A stretch of DNA of 22,344 nt from an uncultured Oscillospiraceae bacterium. Lineage in GTDB: Bacteria > Bacillota > Clostridia > Oscillospirales > Oscillospiraceae. Both the position numbers and the translations under genes were made by a program. The stretch spans positions 1 through 22,344 of the forward strand of contig CAADVN010000053.1 of NCBI GenBank assembly GCA_900752445.1, written 5' to 3'. Position 1 is the first letter of the stretch. Each line of letters starts with the position of its first letter. The notes below the pieces were generated by a model. It saw only the letters and a list, made by a program, of their open reading frames with translations, did not search any database and was not told the DNA's origin. Below are positions 13,043-20,492 of this stretch, piece after piece.

Positions 13043-14308
13043 TCACAGCAGCATGAGCCTCAGGATCTCCCTGTCCGTTTCTGCCATGCCCCTCGACGCC
13101 AGGGAACCGACCCTTCTTATCGTCTCTTCCGCCTGTGCGGCCACTATGCCGTCGCCTCCGGAAAAGCGTTTGCCCGCCATGGCGAGCCTGTGGCCCAGAA
13201 GCGCAGAGTCCAGCGCCGCGGCGATCTTCGCAGCGCAGGAGGCCTTGGCCCCGTCGCAGATCATGCCGGACACCGCCGCCAGGGCGTTCACCACCGAGGC
13301 GCAAACCTGCTCGTCCGAGCCGCCGCGCAGCCAGGTGGCCGCAGCCGCGACCCCGCTCGAGGCGCTGGTCGCCCCGCAGTAGGCCGAGAGCCGGCCTATG
13401 TGCCGCTTCACGTGCACAGATATCAGGTTGCTGATGATGAGCGCGCGCAGCATCCGTTCCTCGCCGCAGCCCCAGGCCTCCGCCAGCGTAACAACGGGCA
13501 TGGACACGGTGAGGCCCTGGTTGCCGCTGCCCGAGTTGATGGCCACCGGCATGAGGCAGCCGCCCATCCTCGCGTCGCTGCCCGCCGCCGCCATGGCCGC
13601 GGCGCGGCTGTACTCGCCCGCGCCGCCGTGCTCCAGCAGCATCCGGCCAACGTTCAGGCCCCAGTCCCCGCGCAGGCCCTCCTCGGCTATGGCCCTGTTG
13701 CAGTTGACCTGCTGCATGAGCAGCTCCCGCTCCTCCAGCAGGTCCGTGCCCCGGGCAAAGGCCAGGATGCCCTCCAGGCTCAGCTCATCATAATCCGGCT
13801 CCGGCTCCACAGCCGCGCTGGCAGCCTGGCCCCGCGCCGCGAGCTCCACCCCGTCCAGCTTCCGGCTCACCACATTCGTGTGCGAGCCCCTGATCCCCAC
13901 CGAGGCAGTGTGCCCGCCGCCCTCGGCCTCCACGATGATGTGCAGGCTCTCGCGCGATTCCAGCAGCCCGACCTCGCAGATGCCCTCCGCCAGAAGCCGC
14001 TTCGTAATCGCCCTGTGTTCCTCCGTCACCCAGCCCAGCACGTTCAGTCCGCTCTCCGCGTCCCCGCCGACATTCCCTATGATCGCCGCCGCCTCAATGC
14101 CGCGCAGGCCGCCCGTGCCGGGGACTATGACGCTCTTTACGTTCTTAACGATATTGCCGCTGCACAGCACTCGCAGATGCCCGGCCCTGCGGCCAAGTGT
14201 CTCGCGCGCCAGCGCAGCGGCATAGGCTATGGCTATCGGCTCCGTACAGCCTGTCGCCAGTACGAGCTCGCGCCTGAGTATCTGCCTGTAACAGCTAAAT
14301 CTGTCCAT
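13043..14308 (-). CDS. L-cysteine desulfidase family protein (CyuA/UPF0597, serine dehydratase alpha-like)
   Basis: The product is 421 residues, the normal family length. The hallmark TGCTEPIAIAYAAA begins near residue 19, with Cys21 a likely iron-sulfur ligand. Further motifs are NSGSGNQGLTVSMPVV, YCGATSASSGVAAA and MICDGAKASCAAK, which offer the other cysteines. The family uses a 4Fe-4S cluster to break cysteine into pyruvate, ammonia and sulfide, or acts on serine; cysteine is favoured by resemblance to E. coli CyuA (YhaM). The start is ATG 14308 with GGAGG five bases upstream; an in-frame extension to 14353 runs into the -10 and is rejected. A strong promoter lies just upstream. No cysteine importer is adjacent, unlike in E. 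coli. Confidence 0.88.
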   Translation of the reverse strand: MDRFSCYRQILRRELVLATGCTEPIAIAYAAALARETLGRRAGHLRVLCSGNIVKNVKSVIVPGTGGLRGIEAAAIIGNVGGDAESGLNVLGWVTEEHRAITKRLLAEGICEVGLLESRESLHIIVEAEGGGHTASVGIRGSHTNVVSRKLDGVELAARGQAASAAVEPEPDYDELSLEGILAFARGTDLLEERELLMQQVNCNRAIAEEGLRGDWGLNVGRMLLEHGGAGEYSRAAAMAAAGSDARMGGCLMPVAINSGSGNQGLTVSMPVVTLAEAWGCGEERMLRALIISNLISVHVKRHIGRLSAYCGATSASSGVAAAATWLRGGSDEQVCASVVNALAAVSGMICDGAKASCAAKIAAALDSALLGHRLAMAGKRFSGGDGIVAAQAEETIRRVGSLASRGMAETDREILRLMLL

Positions 14309-14352
14309 AAGCACCTCCGGCTTTCGGGACCCGGCTTCGGTCTTTTCACACA

Positions 14353-14381
14353 ATTATATCCTTTTCGACGCCTCGCGTCAA
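14353..14381 (-). promoter_or_regulatory. Strong sigma-A promoter of the desulfidase-radC operon with operator-like repeat
   Basis: TTGACG (14381-14376) and TATAAT (14358-14353) have an exact 17-base spacer on the minus strand. GACGC-ctc-GCGTC (14367-14379) is a perfect inverted repeat that overlaps the -35 and part of the spacer, where a repressor could block polymerase. Confidence 0.8.
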
Positions 14382-14441
14382 CAATCCAATGTGTAAAATG
14401 GCCAAATTATTTCTCAGGGCAGGCCGGAAAGCTGGAATAAG

Positions 14442-15065
14442 TCACAAAGCGGCGCGCTGCTTTCTCCACATGGCCAGGCGGAAGCCCAGGTAGGCAACGA
14501 TGGGCAGGAGCATGCCGGCCCAGTCGTACTCGGACTGTATGAGCAGGTTGAAGGTGGCGTGGAAGGTCATGGCCAGGGCCAGCAGGCCGAAGATGCCGGT
14601 GTAAAAGAGCTTTTTCTGCCTTTTGAGGAACTGCATGCCGTAGCCCACCATGAGCGTGCACATGCCGTGCGAGAGGCTGGTGGAAAAACCGCGCACCACG
14701 GCCCAGCCGAGGCTCACCTGGTCGATATAGCTGATGAGCAGGTAGGCGTTTTCGAGCACTGCGAAGCCTATGCCCACCGACATGCCGAGGGACAGCAGGA
14801 CCTTGCGCTCGTCGCAGACAAAAGCGGCGTAAAACAGCACGGGCAGGGCCTTGAGCAGTTCCTCGACCACAGGCGCGACCTTGACCGATATCTCCTGCCC
14901 GCTCATCCACAGCATGAGCTGCACCGAGGTGTTTATCTCGTAGGAGCTTACCGCCACGAGCATGCCCGCGAGCATAAAGCCGAGCAGCAGTCTGGAGCGG
15001 CGCTCCAGCAGGGTCATGAGCAGCAGTATGGGCACGGCAAAGCAGATGAGGATCAGATAAACCAT
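14442..15065 (-). CDS. PrsW-family intramembrane metalloprotease
   Basis: The product is 207 residues, nearly all membrane helices (about seven). Signature residues of the PrsW/CAAX-protease-like clan are present: VVEELLKALPV with the Glu-Glu pair at 68-69, GFAVLENAYLL with Glu105, RGFSTSLSHGMCT with His133, and MTFHATFNLL with His169 and Asn173. B. subtilis PrsW makes the first cut in anti-sigma factor RsiW. The start is ATG 15065 with GGGGGTG upstream. It overlaps the preceding membrane-protein gene by 13 bases, so the two are translationally coupled. Its natural substrate is unknown; the anchored exported protein encoded first in this operon is the obvious candidate (inference). Confidence 0.88.
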   Translation of the reverse strand: MVYLILICFAVPILLLMTLLERRSRLLLGFMLAGMLVAVSSYEINTSVQLMLWMSGQEISVKVAPVVEELLKALPVLFYAAFVCDERKVLLSLGMSVGIGFAVLENAYLLISYIDQVSLGWAVVRGFSTSLSHGMCTLMVGYGMQFLKRQKKLFYTGIFGLLALAMTFHATFNLLIQSEYDWAGMLLPIVAYLGFRLAMWRKQRAAL

Positions 15066-15685
15066 TTGCGCACCCCCATCCTTGCCGCCGGCAGGGCGGC
15101 GGCGAGCAGCAGGGCGTCCAGGGCGGCGAAAAGCCAGCCCGCGGCGCCGCCCATGTCCCAGCAGAACTCCGTCACCCGCACAAGGCACAGCAGCAGGACC
15201 AGGGCATTGAAGGGCCGCATGGCGGCAATGATGCCCAGCTCCACGTCCGGCATGATGAGAAGCTTTCCCGCAAAATAGGCCGTCATGGCCGCCGGGAAGG
15301 TGAACAGCGCAAGCAGCAGGGGCAGTCCCGGGCCCAGCCACGCGCCGCAGAGCCCTATGGCGCCCACGATGCCGGCGCCAGCTCCGGCGGCGAGCCTGTA
15401 GGCGCGAAATTCCTTCCCGCCGCTGTCGGCCAGGCTGTTTATCGCCCCGTAATACGACGAATACAGGAAGAAGAAGAGCCCTATACGCCCCAGCCAGCCG
15501 ACATGGAAGCCCTCGGCCGCCGAGGGCTCGATGAAACCTGCCAAAGCCTCGTAGCAGCTGCCGAGAAAGGCTGAGGCCATGCCGAAGAAGACTATCTTGT
15601 AATACAGCGGCGTTTTGGGCCTGAAGGCCGTACTCAGGCCGAAGGCCAGCGCCGCCGCGGCCCCGGCGAATCGAAGCCAGCTCAT
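15053..15685 (-). CDS. Polytopic membrane protein of unknown function
   Basis: The product is 210 residues. I do not recognise the family. About six to seven hydrophobic segments are visible (for example AGAAAALAFGLSTAF, IVFFGMASAFLGSCYEALAG, IGLFFFLYSSYYGAI, AAGAGAGIVGAIGLCGAWLG, LVLLLCLVRVTEFCWDMGG, LFAALDALLLAAALPAA), with short loops and no clear catalytic motif. It ends in the basic MGVRKWFI. The start ATG 15685 shares bases with the stop of the upstream exported-protein gene (ATGA), and its 3' end overlaps the PrsW-like gene by 13 bases. Such close packing on both sides suggests a complex with its neighbours. Confidence 0.75.
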   Translation of the reverse strand: MSWLRFAGAAAALAFGLSTAFRPKTPLYYKIVFFGMASAFLGSCYEALAGFIEPSAAEGFHVGWLGRIGLFFFLYSSYYGAINSLADSGGKEFRAYRLAAGAGAGIVGAIGLCGAWLGPGLPLLLALFTFPAAMTAYFAGKLLIMPDVELGIIAAMRPFNALVLLLCLVRVTEFCWDMGGAAGWLFAALDALLLAAALPAARMGVRKWFI

Positions 15686-16473
15686 GCCTTCGTCTTTTTC
15701 TTCAGCACGAGCGCCGTCGCAGCGGCGCCCAGCACGAGGCCCAGGATGAGCGCGGTGATAGTCATGCCCGCTCCGCCGCCGAGCATCGTGCCGCTGCTGG
15801 CAAGGCCTTTGAGCGCCTCATTCATATCGGATATCGCGGAGGACGTGCCCTGGGTGTAGCTGTTGTACTGACCGATGTAGTCCTGGATAAACACCATCTG
15901 CTGCTGGGTGCCGCTGCTGATGCTCTCCTGGAAGGACTCCAGCGCTATGACGACGGCTTTCCAGCTCTCGTAGTCGGCCTTGTCGGGGTCCGTGGGGACA
16001 TAGAGCGAGTGCTCCTGCAGGAAGGCCAGCATATCCGCCGGGACAGCCGCAGTGTCGCCCGCTTCGCTCAGGTCCGACCAGATGTTTACCGCCTCACTGA
16101 CGTATTGCGAGCACGTCGACAGAAGCTCCTGCCGCGCCTGTATCTGTTCCATCGACGCCTGCGCGCTCTCTCTTGCTTCCTGCGCCAGCTGAAGCTGGAG
16201 CATGGCGAAGTACTGCTGCAGGCTCATGCCGCTGTTCCCGACCATGCTGCCGGTCAGCCCGCCGCTCTCCTCGGCCTTGCTGAAATCCAGATCCTCCAGC
16301 TGCGCTATGATGCGCGCCGTCTGCTCCGTGGAGACATCCCCGTCCAGGCCGGAGATGGTGTCCAGTATCCCGTCGAGTTCCTCGTACACGTCCTGTGTTT
16401 CCGCCAGCGCCGCGCCGCAGAGGCAGCAGCAGAACAGGCAGGCGGCGGCGATGAAGCTTAACGTCTTTTTCAT
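15682..16473 (-). CDS. Exported coiled-coil-type protein with C-terminal membrane anchor, unknown function
   Basis: The product is 263 residues. It has a signal peptide (MKKTLSFIAAACLFCCCLCG, then AALA, predicted cleavage after residue 24), a helical acidic and Gln/Ser-rich ectodomain, a Gly-rich stretch TMLGGGAGM and a single C-terminal helix ending in the stop-transfer tail KKKTKA. It is therefore a type I membrane protein with a very short cytoplasmic tail. Segments such as QYFAMLQLQLAQEARESAQA are likely coiled coil. I recognise no named domain. The start at 16473 follows GGAGG by nine bases; a longer frame crosses the promoter and is rejected. It is the first gene of the operon with the polytopic protein and PrsW-like protease, and its topology suits a substrate for the latter. 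Confidence 0.75.
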   Translation of the reverse strand: MKKTLSFIAAACLFCCCLCGAALAETQDVYEELDGILDTISGLDGDVSTEQTARIIAQLEDLDFSKAEESGGLTGSMVGNSGMSLQQYFAMLQLQLAQEARESAQASMEQIQARQELLSTCSQYVSEAVNIWSDLSEAGDTAAVPADMLAFLQEHSLYVPTDPDKADYESWKAVVIALESFQESISSGTQQQMVFIQDYIGQYNSYTQGTSSAISDMNEALKGLASSGTMLGGGAGMTITALILGLVLGAAATALVLKKKTKA

Positions 16474-16516
16474 CCGGAAGTTCCTCCAAATCCATGATAA
16501 CTGCGAAAACCAAGTC

Positions 16517-16545
16517 ATTTTACCACACGTCCCGGCCAGGTACAA
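16517..16545 (-). promoter_or_regulatory. Promoter of the anchored-protein/PrsW operon
   Basis: TTGTAC (16545-16540) and TAAAAT (16522-16517) are 17 bases apart on the minus strand, with TGG before the -10 (extended). It begins only five bases after the T tract of the preceding terminator. The ten bases GTGGTAAAAT are identical to the pta -10 region. Confidence 0.7.
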
Positions 16546-16550
16546 GGGCA

Positions 16551-16587
16551 AAGAAAAAAGCGGCGCGGCCTTCAGGCAGCCGCGCCG
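16551..16587 (-). terminator. Intrinsic terminator of the XRE-lepA-metallohydrolase operon
   Basis: On the minus strand CGGCGCGGC (16587-16579) pairs with GCCGCGCCG (16569-16561) around a 9-base loop, then come C, TTTTTT, C, TT and more pyrimidines. It is a textbook intrinsic terminator 14 bases after the metallohydrolase stop. Confidence 0.9.
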
Positions 16588-16600
16588 TCCGCTATTCTCT

Positions 16601-18208
16601 TCAGCCCGCCATATCGCGTATGAGCTCCTCAATCTTCTCCGTCCAGCGCTTGAGCTCCTTGTTCGGCCTGCCCTCGGCGGCCTTTGCAGCGCGCAGCAGG
16701 CGCTCGGCGGCGGAGATGAGTATGCCGAGGTACTTGTTCATGGGCTTCTTCGCTGCTTCTGCCTTCGGCTTCACGGGCACGCCCGCGGCCTCGTAAACAA
16801 ACTCGCCCCGGGCCAGATCGTACACTGTGCCGCTGTAGGGTGCATAGGCGTCGTAGCCCAGCTCCTCATTGAGGCAGCGCGTGAAGTCCGTGCAGGCCTC
16901 GTCGTCGCCGTGGTTCACGAAAACCTTGTCCGGCTTCTTTTCAAAGCCGGATATCCAGCCAATGAGCCCGTTCTTATCCGCGTGGCCCGAGACGCCCGGC
17001 AGCCAGCTTATCTCGGCCCGGACCGCGATGGCCTCGCCGAAGAGCTTGACCTCCTTCTCGCCGTCGTAGAGCATGCGGCCCAGCGTTCCCTCGGACTGGT
17101 AGCCCACGAAGAGCACCAGGCTCTCTGCCCGCCAGAGGTTGTGCTTCAAATGGTGCCGGATGCGGCCCGCGTCGCACATGCCCGAGGCCGAGATGATGAC
17201 CTTCGGCTCGGGGTCCTCGTTTATCGCCTTCGACTCCTCCGAGCTCACCGAGACCTCCAGCCCGTCGAAGTACAGCGGATTTATGCCGCGGTCCAGGATG
17301 GCGCGGGCCTCGTCGTCGAGAAAGCTCGTATCGCACTGCAAAAACACGCTCGTGGCCTCTATGGCGAGCGGGCTGTCCACGTAGACCTTGAAGCCGTCGT
17401 GACCCTTCACCAGGCCCTTTTCCTTTATCTCGCGGATGAAATACAGCATTTCCTGCGTCCTGCCGACGGCGAAGGCCGGGATGACGACGTTGCCGCCGCG
17501 GTCGAGCGTGCGCTGTATCATCTTCGAGAGCGCGCCGATGTAGTCGGGCCTGCCCTCGCCGTGAGTCCTGTTGCCGTAGGTGGACTCCATGACCACATAT
17601 TCCGCCTCCGAGACCCTGCCCGGGTCGCGCAGTATGGGCTGGTTCGTATTGCCCACGTCGCCGGAGAAGACCAGCTTTTTAGTGACGCCGTCCTCGGTCA
17701 TCCAGACCTCTATGCAGGCCGAGCCCAGCAGGTGGCCGATGTCCGTGAACCTCACGGCCACACCCTCGGCGACGTGTATGGGCTCGCCGTAGGCGCAGGG
17801 GCGCAGGTGCTTCACCAGCGCTTCCACATCCCCGATGTCGTAGATGGGCTCCACCGGCGGCTCGCCCGCGCGCTTGGCCTTGCGGGTCTTGTACTCGGCC
17901 TCGCTCATCTGGATGTGCGCCGAGTCGCGCAGCATGATGTCCACGAGCGAGCAGGTCGCCGCCGTGGCGTACACCGGGCCGGAAAAGCCGTTCTTCGCCA
18001 AAAGCGGCAGGTTGCCGGAGTGGTCTATGTGCGCGTGCGTCAAAAGCGCAAAGTCCACCTCGGACGGCGAGACCGGCAGCTGCTGGTTCTCGAACATGTC
18101 CCGCCCCTGCTCCATGCCGCAGTCCACGATGAAGCGCACGGAGCCGACTTCCACCAGGGTGCAGCTGCCCGTGACCTCATGCGCCGCGCCCAGGAACGTT
18201 ATCTTCAA
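16601..18208 (-). CDS. Beta-CASP metallo-beta-lactamase-fold hydrolase (probable RNA-processing nuclease)
   Basis: The product is 535 residues. The metallo-beta-lactamase core starts at once (MKITFLGAAHEVTGSCTLVE), with the zinc motif THAHIDHSG (His58, His60, Asp62, His63), then GHLLGSA, FSGDVG and the beta-CASP motifs ESTYGNRTH, VIPAFAVGRTQEML, SASGMCDAGRIRHH and VSGHADKNGL with VNHGDD. This is the YSH1/CPSF73-like group that cuts RNA. The final 90 residues (KAEAAKKPMNKYLG, RLLRAAKAAEG) are a basic helical tail beyond the usual core. The start is TTG 18208, six bases after GGGAGG. It follows lepA after 15 bases and is closed by a strong terminator, so it is the third gene of the XRE-lepA operon. 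RNA as substrate is inferred from family. Confidence 0.93.
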   Translation of the reverse strand: MKITFLGAAHEVTGSCTLVEVGSVRFIVDCGMEQGRDMFENQQLPVSPSEVDFALLTHAHIDHSGNLPLLAKNGFSGPVYATAATCSLVDIMLRDSAHIQMSEAEYKTRKAKRAGEPPVEPIYDIGDVEALVKHLRPCAYGEPIHVAEGVAVRFTDIGHLLGSACIEVWMTEDGVTKKLVFSGDVGNTNQPILRDPGRVSEAEYVVMESTYGNRTHGEGRPDYIGALSKMIQRTLDRGGNVVIPAFAVGRTQEMLYFIREIKEKGLVKGHDGFKVYVDSPLAIEATSVFLQCDTSFLDDEARAILDRGINPLYFDGLEVSVSSEESKAINEDPEPKVIISASGMCDAGRIRHHLKHNLWRAESLVLFVGYQSEGTLGRMLYDGEKEVKLFGEAIAVRAEISWLPGVSGHADKNGLIGWISGFEKKPDKVFVNHGDDEACTDFTRCLNEELGYDAYAPYSGTVYDLARGEFVYEAAGVPVKPKAEAAKKPMNKYLGILISAAERLLRAAKAAEGRPNKELKRWTEKIEELIRDMAG

Positions 18209-18223
18209 TTTCTGCCTCCCTTC

Positions 18224-20026
18224 TCACTCGTCCAGCTTGAGCACGGCGAGGAATGCCTCGGTCGGTATCTGCACCGTACCGAGCTGGCGCATCTTCTTCT
18301 TGCCCTCCTTCTGCTTCTCGAGCAGTTTTTTCTTTCTCGTGATGTCGCCGCCGTAGCACTTGGCGAGGACGTCCTTGCGCAGGGCCTTGACAGTCTCGCG
18401 CGCTATGATCTTGCCGCCTATCGCGGCCTGCACCGGCACCTCGAAGAGCTGGCGTGGGATGTTCTCCTTGAGCTTCTCGCAGAGCTTGCGCGCCCTCGGG
18501 TAGGCCTTGTCCTTGTGCGCGATGAAGCTGAGCGCGTCCACCTGCTCGCCGTTTAAAAGCATGTCCACCTTCACGAGCTCCGAAGGCTTGTACTCGGAAA
18601 ACTCGTAGTCGAGCGAGGCGTAGCCCTTCGTCCGGGCCTTGAGCGTGTCAAAAAAGTCGTAGATGATCTCGTTGAGCGGCATGAGATAGTGCAGCTCTAC
18701 AAGCCTCGAGTCGAGGTACTGCATGTTCTTGTACTCGCCGCGCCTGTCCTGGCAGAGCGGCATGATGTTGCCCACGAACTCCTGCGGGGTTATGATGGTC
18801 ACGTTCACATATGGCTCGCTGGCCTCCTCGATGGAGGCGGGGTCCGGGTAGTTGTGCGGGTTGTCCACGCGCACCAGCGTGCCGTCCGTCTTGCGCACCT
18901 CGTAGATGACAGAGGGCAGGGTCGTGACGAGGTCGAGGTCGAACTCGCGCTCGAGCCGCTCCTGTATGACCTCCATGTGCAGCATGCCGAGGAAGCCGCA
19001 GCGGAAGCCGAAGCCCAAGGCGACGGAGCTCTCGGGCTCGAAGGCGAGCGAGGCGTCGTTGAGCTTGAGTTTTTCAAGGGCATCGCGCAGGTCGGGGTAC
19101 TTGGAGCCGTCCTCGGTGTAGATGCCGCAGTAGACCATAGGACGCGCCGGGGCGTAGCCGGGCAGCGGCTCCGCGGCGGGGCGCGCGGCCTCTGTCACCG
19201 TGTCGCCCACCTGCGTGTCGGCGACGTTCTTGATGCTGGCAGTGAGGTAGCCCACGTCGCCGGCGGCGAGCTCCGCGCAGGGCTCGAGCCGCGTGGGACG
19301 CAGATGCCCCACCTCGACGACCTTATACACCGCGCCCGTGGCCATGAGCCTTATCTCCATGTCCTTTTTGACCCTGCCGTCAACTATGCGCATGAGCACT
19401 ATGACGCCGCGGAAGGAGTCGTACTGGCTGTCGAACACCAGCGCCTTGAGCGGGGCCTCCGGGTCGCCCTTCGGCGCGGGCACGCCCTTTACGATCTCCT
19501 CGAGCACGGCGGGGATGTTGATTCCGTTCTTCGCGGAGATCTCCGGCGCCTCCATGGCTGGTATGCCGATGATGTCCTCTATCTCGGTCTTCGTCCGCTC
19601 CGGGTCGGCGGCGGGCAGGTCTATCTTGTTGATGACGGGCAGTATCTCGAGGTCGTGGTTCATGGCGAGATAGGTATTCGCCAGGGTCTGGGCCTCGACG
19701 CCCTGTGAGGCGTCCACGACCAGCAGCGCGCCCTCGCAGGCTGCCAGCGAGCGCGATACCTCATAGTTGAAGTCCACGTGCCCCGGCGTGTCGATGAGGT
19801 TCAGGGTATACTCCTCCCCGTCCTCAGCCCTGTATGTGAGCCCGACGGCACGGGCCTTGATGGTGATGCCGCGCTCTTTCTCAAGGTCCATGTTGTCGAG
19901 TATCTGGCTTTCCATCTCGCGGCTCTCCACCGCGCCGCAGAGCTCTATGAGCCTGTCCGAGAGCGTGCTCTTGCCGTGGTCTATGTGCGCGATTATTGAA
20001 AAGTTTCTTATGTGGTCCTGTCTCAT
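18224..20026 (-). CDS. lepA: Elongation factor 4 (LepA), ribosomal back-translocase GTPase
   Basis: The product is 600 residues, exactly the family length. GTPase motifs are AHIDHGKST (P-loop), ERGITIKA (switch I), DTPGHVDF (G3) and NKIDLP (G4). They are followed by domain II, the EF-G-like domains and the LepA-specific C-terminal domain (LVKVDMLLNGEQVDALSFIA, VKALRKDVLAKCYGGDITRK and QLGTVQIPTEAFLAVLKLD). It acts on the ribosome, remobilising or back-translocating stalled complexes and aiding small-subunit assembly. Its ATG at 20026 shares bases with the stop of the XRE gene (ATGA), so initiation is coupled to that gene. A beta-CASP nuclease gene follows, which joins translation quality control and RNA turnover in one transcript. 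Confidence 0.98.
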   Translation of the reverse strand: MRQDHIRNFSIIAHIDHGKSTLSDRLIELCGAVESREMESQILDNMDLEKERGITIKARAVGLTYRAEDGEEYTLNLIDTPGHVDFNYEVSRSLAACEGALLVVDASQGVEAQTLANTYLAMNHDLEILPVINKIDLPAADPERTKTEIEDIIGIPAMEAPEISAKNGINIPAVLEEIVKGVPAPKGDPEAPLKALVFDSQYDSFRGVIVLMRIVDGRVKKDMEIRLMATGAVYKVVEVGHLRPTRLEPCAELAAGDVGYLTASIKNVADTQVGDTVTEAARPAAEPLPGYAPARPMVYCGIYTEDGSKYPDLRDALEKLKLNDASLAFEPESSVALGFGFRCGFLGMLHMEVIQERLEREFDLDLVTTLPSVIYEVRKTDGTLVRVDNPHNYPDPASIEEASEPYVNVTIITPQEFVGNIMPLCQDRRGEYKNMQYLDSRLVELHYLMPLNEIIYDFFDTLKARTKGYASLDYEFSEYKPSELVKVDMLLNGEQVDALSFIAHKDKAYPRARKLCEKLKENIPRQLFEVPVQAAIGGKIIARETVKALRKDVLAKCYGGDITRKKKLLEKQKEGKKKMRQLGTVQIPTEAFLAVLKLDE

Positions 20027-20331
20027 TTTTCAACATCCTCCGCGAGGCTTTCAAGCTTTTCCACCGCTTTTTTGAGCTCTGCCGCTATCTCCCGCAGCTG
20101 TGCTCCGGTCTCCGTGCCGACCTGCCTGTTTGAGCGGCCAAGCAGAAAATCCGCCGTGACACCGTAGTATTCGCAGGCTTTGATGATGAAGCTGAGGCTC
20201 GGCTCCCGCGTATCGTGTTCATAGTGGCTCAGCAGCCCCTGGCTGACACCCATCTCAATAGACACGGTCCTCTGGTTCTTACCACGTGCTCGCCGCAGCA
20301 GTCCCAGCGATTCGCCCAATGTCCTCGGCAT
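20023..20331 (-). CDS. XRE-family helix-turn-helix regulator
   Basis: The product is about 102 residues. Residues 5-60 form a Cro/CI-type helix-turn-helix: LGLLRRARGKNQRTVSIEMG, then VSQGLLSHYEHDTREPSLSF and ACEYYGVTADFLLGR. The last 45 residues (ETGAQLREIAAELKKAVEKL) are a charged helix that probably dimerises. The start is given as ATG 20331 with GAGGG eight bases upstream; GTG 20352 in frame has no ribosome site and lies too near the predicted transcript start. It is the first gene of the operon with lepA and the beta-CASP hydrolase. Inverted repeats around its promoter fit autoregulation and control of the operon (inference). Confidence 0.88.
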   Translation of the reverse strand: MPRTLGESLGLLRRARGKNQRTVSIEMGVSQGLLSHYEHDTREPSLSFIIKACEYYGVTADFLLGRSNRQVGTETGAQLREIAAELKKAVEKLESLAEDVEK

Positions 20332-20351
20332 TGCTCTTGCCCTCACTTCCA

Positions 20352-20365
20352 CTTTGATTACAAAG
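20352..20365. promoter_or_regulatory. Inverted repeat CTTTG-atta-CAAAG at the XRE-lepA transcript start
   Basis: A perfect 5-base-arm palindrome lies four bases downstream of the -10, over the likely start site. A looser pair, TTACAA (20358-20363) and TTGTAA (20391-20396), brackets the promoter. Both are plausible binding sites for the XRE protein encoded just after. Confidence 0.4.
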
Positions 20366-20368
20366 AGT

Positions 20369-20397
20369 ATTATAACTTTCCCCAGTCACCTTGTAAA
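20369..20397 (-). promoter_or_regulatory. Promoter of the XRE-lepA operon
   Basis: TTTACA (20397-20392) and a perfect TATAAT (20374-20369) are separated by exactly 17 bases on the minus strand. Confidence 0.8.
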
Positions 20398-20411
20398 CCC
20401 CCCTTCAGGGC

Positions 20412-20440
20412 TTGAAAAGAGAGGGCGCAGGTGGTAAAAT
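20412..20440 (+). promoter_or_regulatory. Promoter of pta
   Basis: TTGAAA (20412-20417) and TAAAAT (20435-20440) have an exact 17-base spacer, with TGG before the -10 as extended element. It is divergent from the XRE-lepA promoter, with 14 bases between the two -35 elements. Confidence 0.75.
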
Positions 20441-20492
20441 TGATTGGAAAAAGGGCGGAGCGTCCGCCAATATTGTATGGAGGCTGTTAAAA

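Noticed and set aside
16202..18556. 784-codon plus-strand open frame across the metallohydrolase gene
   Set aside because: It spans parts of three minus-strand genes plus a terminator and a promoter, and has no domain-like sequence. It is a shadow frame.
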